A stretch of 7,521 nucleotides of DNA from NCBI GenBank assembly GCA_003450655.1, contig DMFG01000215.1, positions 1 through 7,521 of the forward strand. The letters run 5' to 3'. Below the pieces are notes generated by a model, which was given only the letters and a program-made list of their open reading frames with translations, was not told the origin of the DNA and made no database searches. A program made the translations under genes and the position numbers. Positions 1-6,273 of the stretch are shown here, piece after piece; within the stretch, counting starts at the first letter, position 1; each line of letters starts with the position of its first letter. This DNA is from Coxiellaceae bacterium. Lineage in GTDB: Bacteria; Pseudomonadota; Gammaproteobacteria; Coxiellales; Coxiellaceae.

Positions 1-1
1 T

Positions 2-181
2 CTGTTGGTCGACGAGAGGGTTGTACATAGGCACTGTGCCATGGTTCAGGCCCTATCGCTCGTAGAAATGTGGCAGGATGAAAAGTTCCCGCGCCAACTT
101 CCATATCCAGTGGTTGCACAATGGCACACCCTTGTTCTGCCCAGTAGTTTTGAAGAGTCAGTATTATATTTTGAAAAGTAA
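2..181 (+). CDS. C-terminal fragment of an unrecognised protein (5' end outside window)
   Basis: Reading from base 2, the frame stays open for 59 codons to a TAA at 179-181, and it is still open at the left edge, so the gene most likely begins before the window. The visible tail runs from [11 protein letters not shown] to SVLYFEK and is rich in Trp, Val, Leu and Pro. I see no motif, membrane segment or signal that identifies a family, so no function is proposed. The first 120 bases are about 52% G+C by hand count, well above the com1-like gene next to it (one sampled 60-base line is 25%). This may mean acquired DNA or a differently constrained gene. An internal ATG at 41-43 would give a 46-residue product, but nothing favours it. 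The gene is convergent with the com1-like gene, 62 bases away. That the stretch is coding is moderately supported; its identity is unknown. Confidence 0.5.
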   Translation: MLVDERVVHRHCAMVQALSLVEMWQDEKFPRQLPYPVVAQWHTLVLPSSFEESVLYFEK

Positions 182-214
182 TCATAATTGTGCATTGTCT
201 GGAAGGTTAAATTG

Positions 215-236
215 CCCCCCAACTGATGTTGAGGGG
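215..236. terminator. Imperfect hairpin between convergent genes, possible bidirectional terminator
   Basis: CCCCCCAAC (215-223) faces GTTGAGGGG (228-236) across a four-base TGAT loop, giving a nine-position stem with one C/A mismatch. It lies between the stop of the left-edge gene (181) and the stop of the com1-like gene (244), where a shared terminator is expected. Neither strand has a clear run of T after the stem, so strong intrinsic termination is not assured. The call rests on position and stem alone. Confidence 0.4.
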
Positions 237-243
237 TGGTTGC

Positions 244-1032
244 TTATTGTAATTGGCTAAAGAGTTTCAGTAAATTATCTTTTGATGTTGCACCTGGAAC
301 GAATGTAAATTTGGTCAGCTTTCCATTAGCTAGTACAAAAGAAGGTGTGCCTTGTATGCCAATTTGTTTTGCAATTTTGAAATTATTTTTTAGTTCTTGA
401 TCAATTGCAGGTGATGACATCGCTTGTTTCAGTTTAGCGGGATCAATTTTAAGCTGTGTTGCGATAGCAAGTACTTTCTCTTTATTCGCTGGGCCATCAA
501 TATCTAATAATTGTTTATGAAATTCATCAAATGATTGTGGTGCAATTTGATAGACTGCCAGAGAGGCTTTAGCTGCGTATTCAGAGTTATCACCAAAGAT
601 TGGAAGCTCTTTTAATATGAGTTTTGTGTTAGTGTTTGCTGATAATAATTCCGTTATGGTGGGGTTCATATCTTTGCAGTGTCCACACTGATAATCATAA
701 AATTCGACAATAATATTGGAGCCTTTTGGATTACCAAGAACAGGGGATATTTTTTGGTTAAAAAGAGCCTCTTTATTGTTCTTGATAGCAGTCATCGCTG
801 TGTCTTTTTCTGCTTGTGCTTGTTTTTGTTGTAGGATTTGACCTGCTTCAATTAAGATTTCTGGGTTCTTTAGAAGATAGTTTTTAATAAGTGAGTTAAC
901 TTGTTCGACTTGTTGAGCAGACAGGTGGTCATTAGCATTAGCTGTGTTATTTGCGCTGTCTGCAGTTAAAGGTGCCCATGGCGTCATGATAGTAAATAAG
1001 GTGGCGACCAATGTAATGCATTTTCTGTTCAT
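244..1032 (-). CDS. Com1/DsbA-like exported thioredoxin-fold disulfide oxidoreductase
   Basis: The 262-residue protein has a signal peptide: MNRK, a hydrophobic stretch to about residue 21, and a likely cut after PLTA (residue 24). A polar, helix-prone Gln/Lys/Glu-rich segment follows (about 36-95), and then a DsbA-type thioredoxin domain from about 105. The active site is YDYQCGHC, with the redox cysteines at 116 and 119, and the cis-proline loop is GTPSF (Pro230). Members of this family (Coxiella Com1, Legionella DsbA2-like proteins) oxidise or isomerise disulfides in the periplasm or outer envelope, often as dimers through the N-terminal segment. That dimerisation is inferred here. The start is chosen for AAGGATT just upstream of the ATG. 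The gene lies 140 bases after rpoH. I saw no convincing promoter in that gap, so it may be co-transcribed with rpoH or have a weak promoter of its own. The fold assignment is firm; oxidase versus isomerase activity is not decided by sequence. Confidence 0.9.
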   Translation of the reverse strand: MNRKCITLVATLFTIMTPWAPLTADSANNTANANDHLSAQQVEQVNSLIKNYLLKNPEILIEAGQILQQKQAQAEKDTAMTAIKNNKEALFNQKISPVLGNPKGSNIIVEFYDYQCGHCKDMNPTITELLSANTNTKLILKELPIFGDNSEYAAKASLAVYQIAPQSFDEFHKQLLDIDGPANKEKVLAIATQLKIDPAKLKQAMSSPAIDQELKNNFKIAKQIGIQGTPSFVLANGKLTKFTFVPGATSKDNLLKLFSQLQ

Positions 1033-1130
1033 AATAATCCTTATTGGTGTAGGGATAGTGTCATTGCTTGACTAACCCTAGAATTAAACCTGCAAAGCAG
1101 TCTACCTGATTTTTTTAACAGAAACTATGT

Positions 1131-1143
1131 TATCACTGTGATA
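1131..1143. promoter_or_regulatory. Perfect 13-base palindrome TATCACTGTGATA upstream of the com1-like gene
   Basis: TATCAC and GTGATA flank a single central base in the 140-base gap between rpoH and the com1-like start, about 100 bases upstream of that start. The symmetry and short spacing suit a dimeric helix-turn-helix repressor or activator site. As RNA it could fold only into a five-pair stem with a three-base loop. No T run follows on the transcribed strand, so a terminator is less likely. No specific regulator can be named. Confidence 0.25.
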
Positions 1144-1155
1144 GAGGCTGCTCGA

Positions 1156-1175
1156 TAAGCCATGCGGTTGGCTTA
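1156..1175 (-). terminator. Weak hairpin overlapping the rpoH stop codon
   Basis: TAAGCC (1156-1161) and GGCTTA (1170-1175) are a perfect six-base inverted repeat around an eight-base loop. On the transcribed strand the stem starts in the TAA stop of rpoH. The bases after it (TCGAGCAGCC) are not T-rich, so this is at best a weak or Rho-assisted end signal or an mRNA 3' stabiliser. Transcription could well continue into the com1-like gene. Confidence 0.2.
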
Positions 1176-2027
1176 GGCGGCTTGCTGGATATGTGCCTTA
1201 AGCTTATTGAGAGCACTTTTTTCTAATTGGCGAATGCGCTCAGCAGAAATATCATATTCATCGGCAAGTTCATGCAAGGTGGCTTTTTGTTCACTGAGCC
1301 AGCGTCTTACTAAGATATCTCGGCTGCGGTGATCTAATTGGTGGATTGCCGTTTTTAAATGATCTTCTTGTTTTAAGGCCCAGTCTTGTTGAGTCAGCAG
1401 TCGTTCTGGATTGGTGCTGTGGTCTTCTAATGTAAAGGCCGGTGAAGTGAAGTCGGTTTCATCTTCGGTGTTTGATTCAAAGGCGACATCGTGTGCATTG
1501 AGTCGCTGTTCCATTTTTGTAACGTCACTAGCAGAAACGTTGAGTTGTTCAGCGATCGTATTCACTTCGGATTGACTAAACCAACCACGTTGCTTTGCAG
1601 ATTTACGTAGATTAAAGAAGAGTTTGCGTTGTGATTTGGTAGTCGCTACTTTCACAATTCGCCAGTTACGTAAGATAAACTCGTGCATTTCTGCTCGAAT
1701 CCAGTGGATTGCAAAGGACACTAAACGTACACCTACAGTCGGGTCAAAACGTTTAACGGCTTTCATTAATCCAATACTGCCTTCTTGGATCAGGTCTGCT
1801 TGTTGGAGTCCGTAGCCATCATAGCCACGAGCCATTTTTACGACTAAGCGTAAGTGTGACATAACGAGTTTACGAGCAGCTTCAAGGTTTCCTGTTTTTT
1901 GAAGTTGTTCCGCGAGTTCTTGCTCTTCTTCTGCACTTAATAATGGAATTTGATTCACCCAGTTAATATAGGCACCTAGACTGCCAACAGAGAGTGATTT
2001 TTCAAAAGTCATTAACGCATTATTCAT
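1173..2027 (-). CDS. rpoH: RNA polymerase heat-shock sigma factor sigma-32
   Basis: From the ATG at 2027 the product is 284 residues, the same length as E. coli RpoH as I recall it. It directs RNA polymerase to heat-shock promoters for chaperones and proteases. Regions in order: 2.1-2.2 with QADLIQEGSIGLMKAV (about 75-91); 2.3-2.4 with VRLVSFAIHWIRAEMHE (about 100-116) and RNWRIVKVATTK; the RpoH-specific box QRKLFFNLR (133-141), which separates this factor from RpoD and RpoS; and region 4.2 with the helix-turn-helix TLHELADEYDISAERIRQLE (about 250-269). The frame also opens at a TTG at 2060, but this lies just after a good -10 box and upstream of the predicted transcript start, so it is rejected. 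A second ATG at 2012 would give 279 residues. No Shine-Dalgarno sequence precedes either ATG, so translation may depend on leader structure. The gene follows ftsX, a common gammaproteobacterial arrangement. Confidence 0.95.
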   Translation of the reverse strand: MNNALMTFEKSLSVGSLGAYINWVNQIPLLSAEEEQELAEQLQKTGNLEAARKLVMSHLRLVVKMARGYDGYGLQQADLIQEGSIGLMKAVKRFDPTVGVRLVSFAIHWIRAEMHEFILRNWRIVKVATTKSQRKLFFNLRKSAKQRGWFSQSEVNTIAEQLNVSASDVTKMEQRLNAHDVAFESNTEDETDFTSPAFTLEDHSTNPERLLTQQDWALKQEDHLKTAIHQLDHRSRDILVRRWLSEQKATLHELADEYDISAERIRQLEKSALNKLKAHIQQAA

Positions 2028-2060
2028 ATAAATATCAAAGTTAGTGTAAATTGCGGACAA

Positions 2061-2090
2061 ATTATAGCACTATCTACCGCTAATCGCCAA
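2061..2090 (-). promoter_or_regulatory. Extended -10 sigma-70 type promoter for rpoH
   Basis: On the minus strand there is a perfect TATAAT (2061-2066) preceded by TGC, which makes an extended -10. TTGGCG (2085-2090, four of six matches to TTGACA) lies 18 bases further upstream. Transcription would begin near 2054, giving a leader of about 27 bases before the rpoH ATG at 2027. The leader has no purine-rich ribosome-binding site. The promoter lies in the 114-base gap after ftsX, so rpoH can be made independently of the ftsYEX unit. Confidence 0.65.
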
Positions 2091-2091
2091 T

Positions 2092-2100
2092 ATTTTAGCA
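2092..2100 (-). promoter_or_regulatory. Possible second extended -10 element upstream of rpoH
   Basis: TGCTAAAAT on the minus strand has the TGn extension and five of six bases of TATAAT. No -35 match lies at the usual distance. If used, it would start an rpoH transcript about 30 bases longer than the main predicted promoter. Tandem promoters are usual for rpoH in well-studied relatives, but this one rests on one short match. Confidence 0.25.
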
Positions 2101-2141
2101 GCCCTTAGGGTGTTGTGGGTGTGAGGCTTAATGCATTGTAT

Positions 2142-3095
2142 TTATTGAACTTTTAGGTGCTGTTTGGCGGCTATTCGGGCCCCAATCCAGCCAAGGCCAG
2201 CTCCCGATAAGGTAATGGTGATGCTTGTGGTTAGGGGGATATGCGTTGTTAGTAGGGTTGCTTGATAGCTGTGGGCTAGGGCAGAGGCCGGACCTTTTAT
2301 GTAAAGCATTGAAAGTTCGATAATCATTAGAGCTAACAGCCCGCCACATAACCCTAGTGCTGACCCCCTATATAATAGGGGTCGTCTGATCATTGCTCGA
2401 GAGGCGCCAAATAAATGTTGGATTTGACTTTCGCGTTGATACACTTGTGCTGCCATGCGAATCGTATTGCCAACAATTAAAATGACAGCAAGATAGAACA
2501 AGGCAGTGAGAATCTTTGTCACTCGATTGCCTATCGTGATGAGCTGGTGGAGTCGAAAGACCCACTGGGTGTCTAGTTGTGCCAGAGAGACACCGGGTAG
2601 TTGTTGTAATTGTGATTGCAAGGCTTTGAGTGCATTTGGGCTTTGTTGTGAGGTTTTAGGTATCACTTCAATGACGGCAGGTAGGGGGTTTTTAGGAAGC
2701 TCATTGAGCACGGAGGTGAGGTGAGTTTGTTCCCCAAAAGTTTTTAGTCCCTCCTTAGAGGAAATAAACGTGGTTTTTTTAACTTGTTGGTATCGGTTGA
2801 TGGTTTGTATCAGTGATAGGCTATCTTGTTGTGATGTGTTGGGGGCTAAATACAATGAGAGAGTAGGCTGTGTGTGAAATTGTTGCGTCATTGTTTGTAT
2901 ATTGCTTAAGAAAAGTTGTAGCCCTGATGGTAGGGCAATCGCGATCCCAATAATGATAATGGCCATTAAATTAGAAAGGGGACGTTTAGTCATAGCGCCA
3001 ATGCAGGAAAATAATGCTCGACCGTGTTCGGTTAGCCATTGTTGAAGAGGAGAGAGCTGTACCGATCGGCCAGCTTGGGTGTTAGGCGATTTCAT
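2142..3095 (-). CDS. ftsX: Cell-division ABC transporter-like permease FtsX
   Basis: This 317-residue inner-membrane protein partners FtsE. It carries the divisome signal to periplasmic or surface regulators of peptidoglycan hydrolases (EnvC and amidases in E. coli). The topology fits FtsX: a cytoplasmic N-terminus, a first membrane helix at about 43-64, a large periplasmic loop at about 65-190, then three more helices at about 194-216, 246-266 and 286-308. The conserved patch QVYQRESQIQHLFGAS (217-232) follows helix two, as in the family. It is somewhat shorter than E. coli FtsX (352 by memory), mainly in the cytoplasmic N-terminus. The start is chosen for AAGGA eight bases upstream of the ATG. 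The gene overlaps the end of ftsE by 14 bases, which implies translational coupling and balanced production of the two subunits. Confidence 0.93.
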   Translation of the reverse strand: MKSPNTQAGRSVQLSPLQQWLTEHGRALFSCIGAMTKRPLSNLMAIIIIGIAIALPSGLQLFLSNIQTMTQQFHTQPTLSLYLAPNTSQQDSLSLIQTINRYQQVKKTTFISSKEGLKTFGEQTHLTSVLNELPKNPLPAVIEVIPKTSQQSPNALKALQSQLQQLPGVSLAQLDTQWVFRLHQLITIGNRVTKILTALFYLAVILIVGNTIRMAAQVYQRESQIQHLFGASRAMIRRPLLYRGSALGLCGGLLALMIIELSMLYIKGPASALAHSYQATLLTTHIPLTTSITITLSGAGLGWIGARIAAKQHLKVQ

Positions 3096-3756
3096 GTGCC
3101 TGTTCCTTAGTTAATAATTGGCCTTTTTGTAAAGTGATAATACGTTGATTCATAGTGGCAATCAGTGAGAGATCATGGGTTGCTACCAAAACAGTGACTC
3201 CAATGGCATTAAATGCAGCGAAGAGTGACATGATATCGCGTGATAATTCAGGGTCTAAATTTCCAGTTGGTTCATCGGCTAGTAAGATGGAAGGGCGATG
3301 AATCACCGCCCGTGCAATGCCGACACGTTGTTGTTCTCCGAGGGAGAGCTCTTCGGGAAATACATGCTCTTTATTTTCGAGATTCACTTTTTCCAGGACG
3401 GCACGAACACGTCGTTTGATTTCTACCATGCGATAACCAGATATAAATAGAGGTAGCGCAATATTTTCAAAAATGGTTCTATGAGGGATCAATTGAGGAT
3501 CTTGAAATATCATACCAATATCTCGACGTAGTGTAGCAATGTGTCGAGGGTTGAGTCGATGACAGAGACGGTTATGAATGAATATTTGTCCTGCGCTGGG
3601 TTGCTCGGTCATGAGTAGTAGTTTAAGCAGTGTGGACTTTCCTGCTCCTGAATGGCCTGTTAGAAAAGCCATTTCTCCTTTTTGAAGTTCAAAACTGATG
3701 TTTCTTAAAGCGTGATGACGCGGGTAAGATTTACTAACTTTGACAAGGCGAATCAT
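3082..3756 (-). CDS. ftsE: Cell-division ATP-binding protein FtsE
   Basis: This 224-residue ABC ATPase sits on the cytoplasmic face of FtsX and powers its control of septal cell-wall hydrolysis. Motifs in order: Walker A GHSGAGKS (34-41), Q-loop FQDP (Gln85), signature 137-141, Walker B ILLADE with catalytic Glu162, D-loop TGNLD (164-168), and switch His194 in ATHD. The length matches the family. The signature reads LSLGE rather than the usual LSGGE, with Leu at the first glycine. The DNA reads ctc at that codon with the frame intact on both sides, so this is a true substitution in this sequence. The flanking EQQRVGIARA is fully conserved. The start is the ATG with AGGAT ten bases upstream, placed in a predicted hairpin loop. 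The gene follows ftsY by 64 bases and overlaps ftsX by 14. Confidence 0.95.
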   Translation of the reverse strand: MIRLVKVSKSYPRHHALRNISFELQKGEMAFLTGHSGAGKSTLLKLLLMTEQPSAGQIFIHNRLCHRLNPRHIATLRRDIGMIFQDPQLIPHRTIFENIALPLFISGYRMVEIKRRVRAVLEKVNLENKEHVFPEELSLGEQQRVGIARAVIHRPSILLADEPTGNLDPELSRDIMSLFAAFNAIGVTVLVATHDLSLIATMNQRIITLQKGQLLTKEQAHEIA

Positions 3757-3757
3757 A

Positions 3758-3780
3758 TGATCAGGTATCCTATATGATCA
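3758..3780 (-). promoter_or_regulatory. Hairpin presenting the ftsE ribosome-binding site
   Basis: Two copies of TGATCA (3758-3763 and 3775-3780) flank an 11-base loop. TGATCA is its own complement, so the two copies can pair as a six-base stem in the mRNA, with the AGGAT ribosome-binding site in the loop and the ftsE ATG one base beyond the stem. The larger unit ATATGATCA is a direct repeat (3755-3763 and 3772-3780). It may affect ftsE translation or may be chance in AT-rich DNA. Confidence 0.35.
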
Positions 3781-3820
3781 AAACAAGGTCTATTTAACGA
3801 TTGAACTCAGAATAAAAGGT

Positions 3821-4798
3821 TTATTCAGGTTTTGCAAATAGGGCGTCTACAAATTCATCAGGATCAAAGGGTTGTAGATCATCGATCCCTTCACCGACAC
3901 CGATAAATCGAATCGGTATGCCGCACTGTTCTGCTAGTGCAAAAAGAATGCCACCTTTAGCTGTGCCATCGAGTTTCGTAATGCACAGTCCAGTGACACC
4001 GATAGCCTCATGAAATTGTTTGCATTGCATTAAAGCATTTTGTCCAATCCCTGCGTCGATGACTAGTAAGGTTTCATGGGGTGCATCGGGTTGTTGCTTA
4101 CTCATGACACGTTTTACTTTGGCGAGTTCCTGCATGAGATGATCTTGCGTATGTAATCTTCCTGCCGTGTCTGCTAATAAGAGGTTAATGTCTTTAGCTT
4201 GTGCGGACGCCATGGCATCGAATATGACAGAAGCACTATCAGCACCTTGGTGTTGTGCAATGACAGGCGCTTGATTAGCTTCTCCCCATGATTGGAGTTG
4301 TTCGATGGCTGCTGCGCGGAAGGTGTCACCTGCTGCAAGCATGACTGAGTTGCCTTGTTGTTGGTAGTAGTGTGCGAGCTTAGCGATACTGGTTGTTTTC
4401 CCTGCTCCATTAATACCAACCATTAACACCGAGTAGGGTGTCTGGTTCAGTGTTAATGGTTGTGCTAGAGGAGTGAGTCTAGCTTTAAGGCAGGTTTTTA
4501 GTGCATTAAATAAGGCTTCGCTATCTTGTAAGGCTTTGCGAGAGAGTTGATCTTTTATTTCTTGAAGGACAGCATCAGTGGTATCTATTCCGACGTCAGT
4601 GAGCAATAGAGCAGTTTCTAATTCTTCTAGAATGCTTTCATCAATGACTTTTTTACCTAAGAAAAAATTACCTAGATGGCTATTGAGTGTTTTACGAGTT
4701 TTACTCAGGCCGCCACCGAGTTTTTTAAACCAAGGTTGTTGTGTTGATGGGCCATTATTATCTGAAGATGAGGAGGCGTTTTTTTTAAATTTGAACAT
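3821..4798 (-). CDS. ftsY: Signal recognition particle receptor FtsY
   Basis: This 325-residue SRP GTPase docks the Ffh/4.5S RNA-ribosome complex at the inner membrane for co-translational insertion. It has an N domain (about 35-110, helical, with ALLLTDVGIDTT at 63-74) and a G domain. GTPase motifs: G1 GINGAGKTT (128-136), GDTFRAAA (157-164), DTAGRL (210-215), TKLDGTAKGG (274-283), and the closing IGVGEGIDDLQPF. The long acidic A domain of E. coli FtsY is absent. Only a short N-terminal extension remains, with FKKLGGGLSKTRKTL (24-38), which resembles the membrane-targeting amphipathic helix of shorter FtsY proteins. The usual DASTGQNA or DATTGQNA reads DAGIGQNA (248-255), a mild variant. The start is the ATG preceded by TAGGTT. 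It is the first gene of the ftsY-ftsE-ftsX run and is divergent from the M16 genes. Confidence 0.96.
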   Translation of the reverse strand: MFKFKKNASSSSDNNGPSTQQPWFKKLGGGLSKTRKTLNSHLGNFFLGKKVIDESILEELETALLLTDVGIDTTDAVLQEIKDQLSRKALQDSEALFNALKTCLKARLTPLAQPLTLNQTPYSVLMVGINGAGKTTSIAKLAHYYQQQGNSVMLAAGDTFRAAAIEQLQSWGEANQAPVIAQHQGADSASVIFDAMASAQAKDINLLLADTAGRLHTQDHLMQELAKVKRVMSKQQPDAPHETLLVIDAGIGQNALMQCKQFHEAIGVTGLCITKLDGTAKGGILFALAEQCGIPIRFIGVGEGIDDLQPFDPDEFVDALFAKPE

Positions 4799-4866
4799 AA
4801 TTTAACCTATCTGTATCGGGTAGTAATTTACCATAAAAAGATTACAATGAGTTCTAGTGTGTCGCG

Positions 4867-4896
4867 AATATAGCACTGATCGTCTTTCAGCCACAA
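4867..4896 (-). promoter_or_regulatory. Extended -10 promoter for ftsY in the divergent region
   Basis: On the minus strand TGCTATATT (4867-4875) is an extended -10 with five of six -10 matches. TTGTGG (4891-4896) lies 18 bases upstream as a partial -35. The start would be near 4860, leaving about 60 bases of leader before ftsY. The -35 overlaps the ribosome-binding region of the divergent M16 gene. For that + strand gene the best -10 I see is TACAAT (4843-4848) without a good -35, which is too weak to list separately. Confidence 0.45.
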
Positions 4897-4905
4897 GGAA
4901 TAATC

Positions 4906-6273
4906 ATGTTGCGTTTTCTCTGGTATTTATTACTCACTAGTGTTGTTTCACAAGCGCTGGCTGCGCCAGAAGTTCATGAGTTACAACTCAAAAATGGCTT
5001 CAAAGTATTAGTGGTGGAAAATCATCAATCTCCTGTGGTGTATACCTCGATATGGTATCGAGTCGGTAGTAGTGATGAGCCAAATGGTCTTACGGGAATT
5101 TCACACATGCTTGAGCATATGATGTTCAAAGGGACAAAAAAATTTCCAGACGGTGTCTTTAAACAGCGTATTGCTGAATTAGGTGGGCAGCAAAATGCGA
5201 TGACCTCTGATGACTTTACAGCTTACTATCAATTATTACCTGCTGATGACTTATCGACTGCCATGCGATTAGAGGCAGATCGCATGCAGTACCTAGCCCC
5301 TACGGAGTCTGGTTTTGAGAAAGAACATGCTGTGGTTATGGAAGAGCGGCACATGCGAGTCGATGATAACCCACAAGGTTTAACGTGGTTACATTTTAAT
5401 GCCGCTGCATTTTTAAATAGTCCCTACCATCAGCCTACTATTGGATGGTTACCGGATATTCAGCAATATACATTACATGATGTTATGGATTGGTATCATC
5501 ATTGGTATGCACCAAACAATGCTGAGATGATTGTTATCGGAGATGTTAAACCATCAGAGGTGTTCAAACAGGCTCACCAATACTTTGCTAGCATCCCTCA
5601 AAAAACCTTACCGGTAGCTAAACATAAAACAGAAGTTTCTTCGTACGGAGTGCGACAAGTATCTGTGAAGCGTCCAGCACAATTACCTTGGATTGTGATG
5701 GGATACAACGTACCAACCTTAGCGCAGTTATCCAAAAATGATCAATGGCAGGCATATGCATTATACTTAGCAGCAGCGCTTTTATCGGAAGATAATAGCG
5801 GTCGTTTGGCACAACATTTAGTTCGTCATAGTTCTTTAGTTGCAGATGCTTCCGCTTGGTATAGCCTAACTAATCGCCATCAATCATTATGGGTTATTGA
5901 GGCGACGCCAGCAAAAGGGAAAACCATGACAGCTGTTCAAAAAGGCCTATTAAATGAGGTTCATTCACTGCAGTCTGAATTAGTCTCTTCGAGTGAATTA
6001 GCTCGTATTAAGCAGCAGGTGATAGCAGCGAATACATTTTCTAAAAATTCTTTGGAGGATGAGGCTATGATGTTAGGTGATGCTGAAATGTCAGGCGTCT
6101 CATGGCAAGAAGCTCTAGCCTTTAATCAACGCATAGAGTCTGTGACATCAGCGCAAATTCAGCAAGTTGCTCAGCGTTATTTTCAAACATCACAATTAAC
6201 AATTGCTACGTTACAGCCGGATCATTCTTCAGAAGCTCCGAAGTCGTCTTTTAATGCAGGAGGCTTGTCATGA
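4906..6273 (+). CDS. Exported M16 family zinc peptidase, catalytic subunit
   Basis: This 455-residue protein has a clear signal peptide (MLRF, hydrophobic core, likely cut after QALA at 19 or after Ala20), so it acts in the periplasm or envelope. The inverted zinc motif HMLEH (His67, Glu70, His71) lies in the usual GLTGISHMLEHMMFKGT context. The distal glutamate ligand is in MEER (Glu146/147), about 75 residues later, as in the family. The N-terminal half is the active M16 domain. The C-terminal half (from about 245) is the second M16 domain, and I see no substrate-gripping R...Y pair there. That fits the active member of a heterodimeric M16B peptidase, which cleaves short or unfolded peptides. 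The natural substrate is unknown. The ATG follows AAGGA at good spacing. The stop overlaps the next start as ATGA, so the two proteins are probably translationally coupled. Confidence 0.93.
   Translation: MLRFLWYLLLTSVVSQALAAPEVHELQLKNGFKVLVVENHQSPVVYTSIWYRVGSSDEPNGLTGISHMLEHMMFKGTKKFPDGVFKQRIAELGGQQNAMTSDDFTAYYQLLPADDLSTAMRLEADRMQYLAPTESGFEKEHAVVMEERHMRVDDNPQGLTWLHFNAAAFLNSPYHQPTIGWLPDIQQYTLHDVMDWYHHWYAPNNAEMIVIGDVKPSEVFKQAHQYFASIPQKTLPVAKHKTEVSSYGVRQVSVKRPAQLPWIVMGYNVPTLAQLSKNDQWQAYALYLAAALLSEDNSGRLAQHLVRHSSLVADASAWYSLTNRHQSLWVIEATPAKGKTMTAVQKGLLNEVHSLQSELVSSSELARIKQQVIAANTFSKNSLEDEAMMLGDAEMSGVSWQEALAFNQRIESVTSAQIQQVAQRYFQTSQLTIATLQPDHSSEAPKSSFNAGGLS
6258..6263 (+). promoter_or_regulatory. 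Perfect ribosome-binding site for the second M16 gene
   Basis: AGGAGG lies six bases before the ATG at 6270, inside the last codons of the first M16 gene. It fixes the start of the second gene, which otherwise has a nearby in-frame ATG at 6279, and together with the ATGA overlap supports matched production of both subunits. Confidence 0.8.

Noticed and set aside
78..260. 60-codon + strand frame starting at 78
   Set aside because: It overlaps the left-edge frame ending at 181, runs through the GC-rich hairpin into the end of the com1-like gene, has no ribosome-binding site and resembles no protein.
1090..1116. CTGC-AAA-GCAG stem with a following T7 run as a + strand terminator
   Set aside because: The stem has only four pairs, the T run starts ten bases after it, and no + strand gene ends here.
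2028..2060. Upstream TTG start giving a 295-residue RpoH
   Set aside because: The TTG directly follows the TATAAT box and lies before the predicted transcript start. The extra 11 residues have no counterpart in RpoH as I know it, and starting at 2027 gives 284 residues.
2128..2349. 73-codon minus-strand frame inside the end of ftsX
   Set aside because: It lies in another frame of ftsX, which has clear membrane helices there. The composition of the alternative product (many His, Pro, Asn) looks like a shadow.
3757..3820. Separate promoter or terminator between ftsY and ftsE
   Set aside because: I found no -35/-10 pair at proper spacing and no stem followed by T residues. The genes are most simply one transcript.
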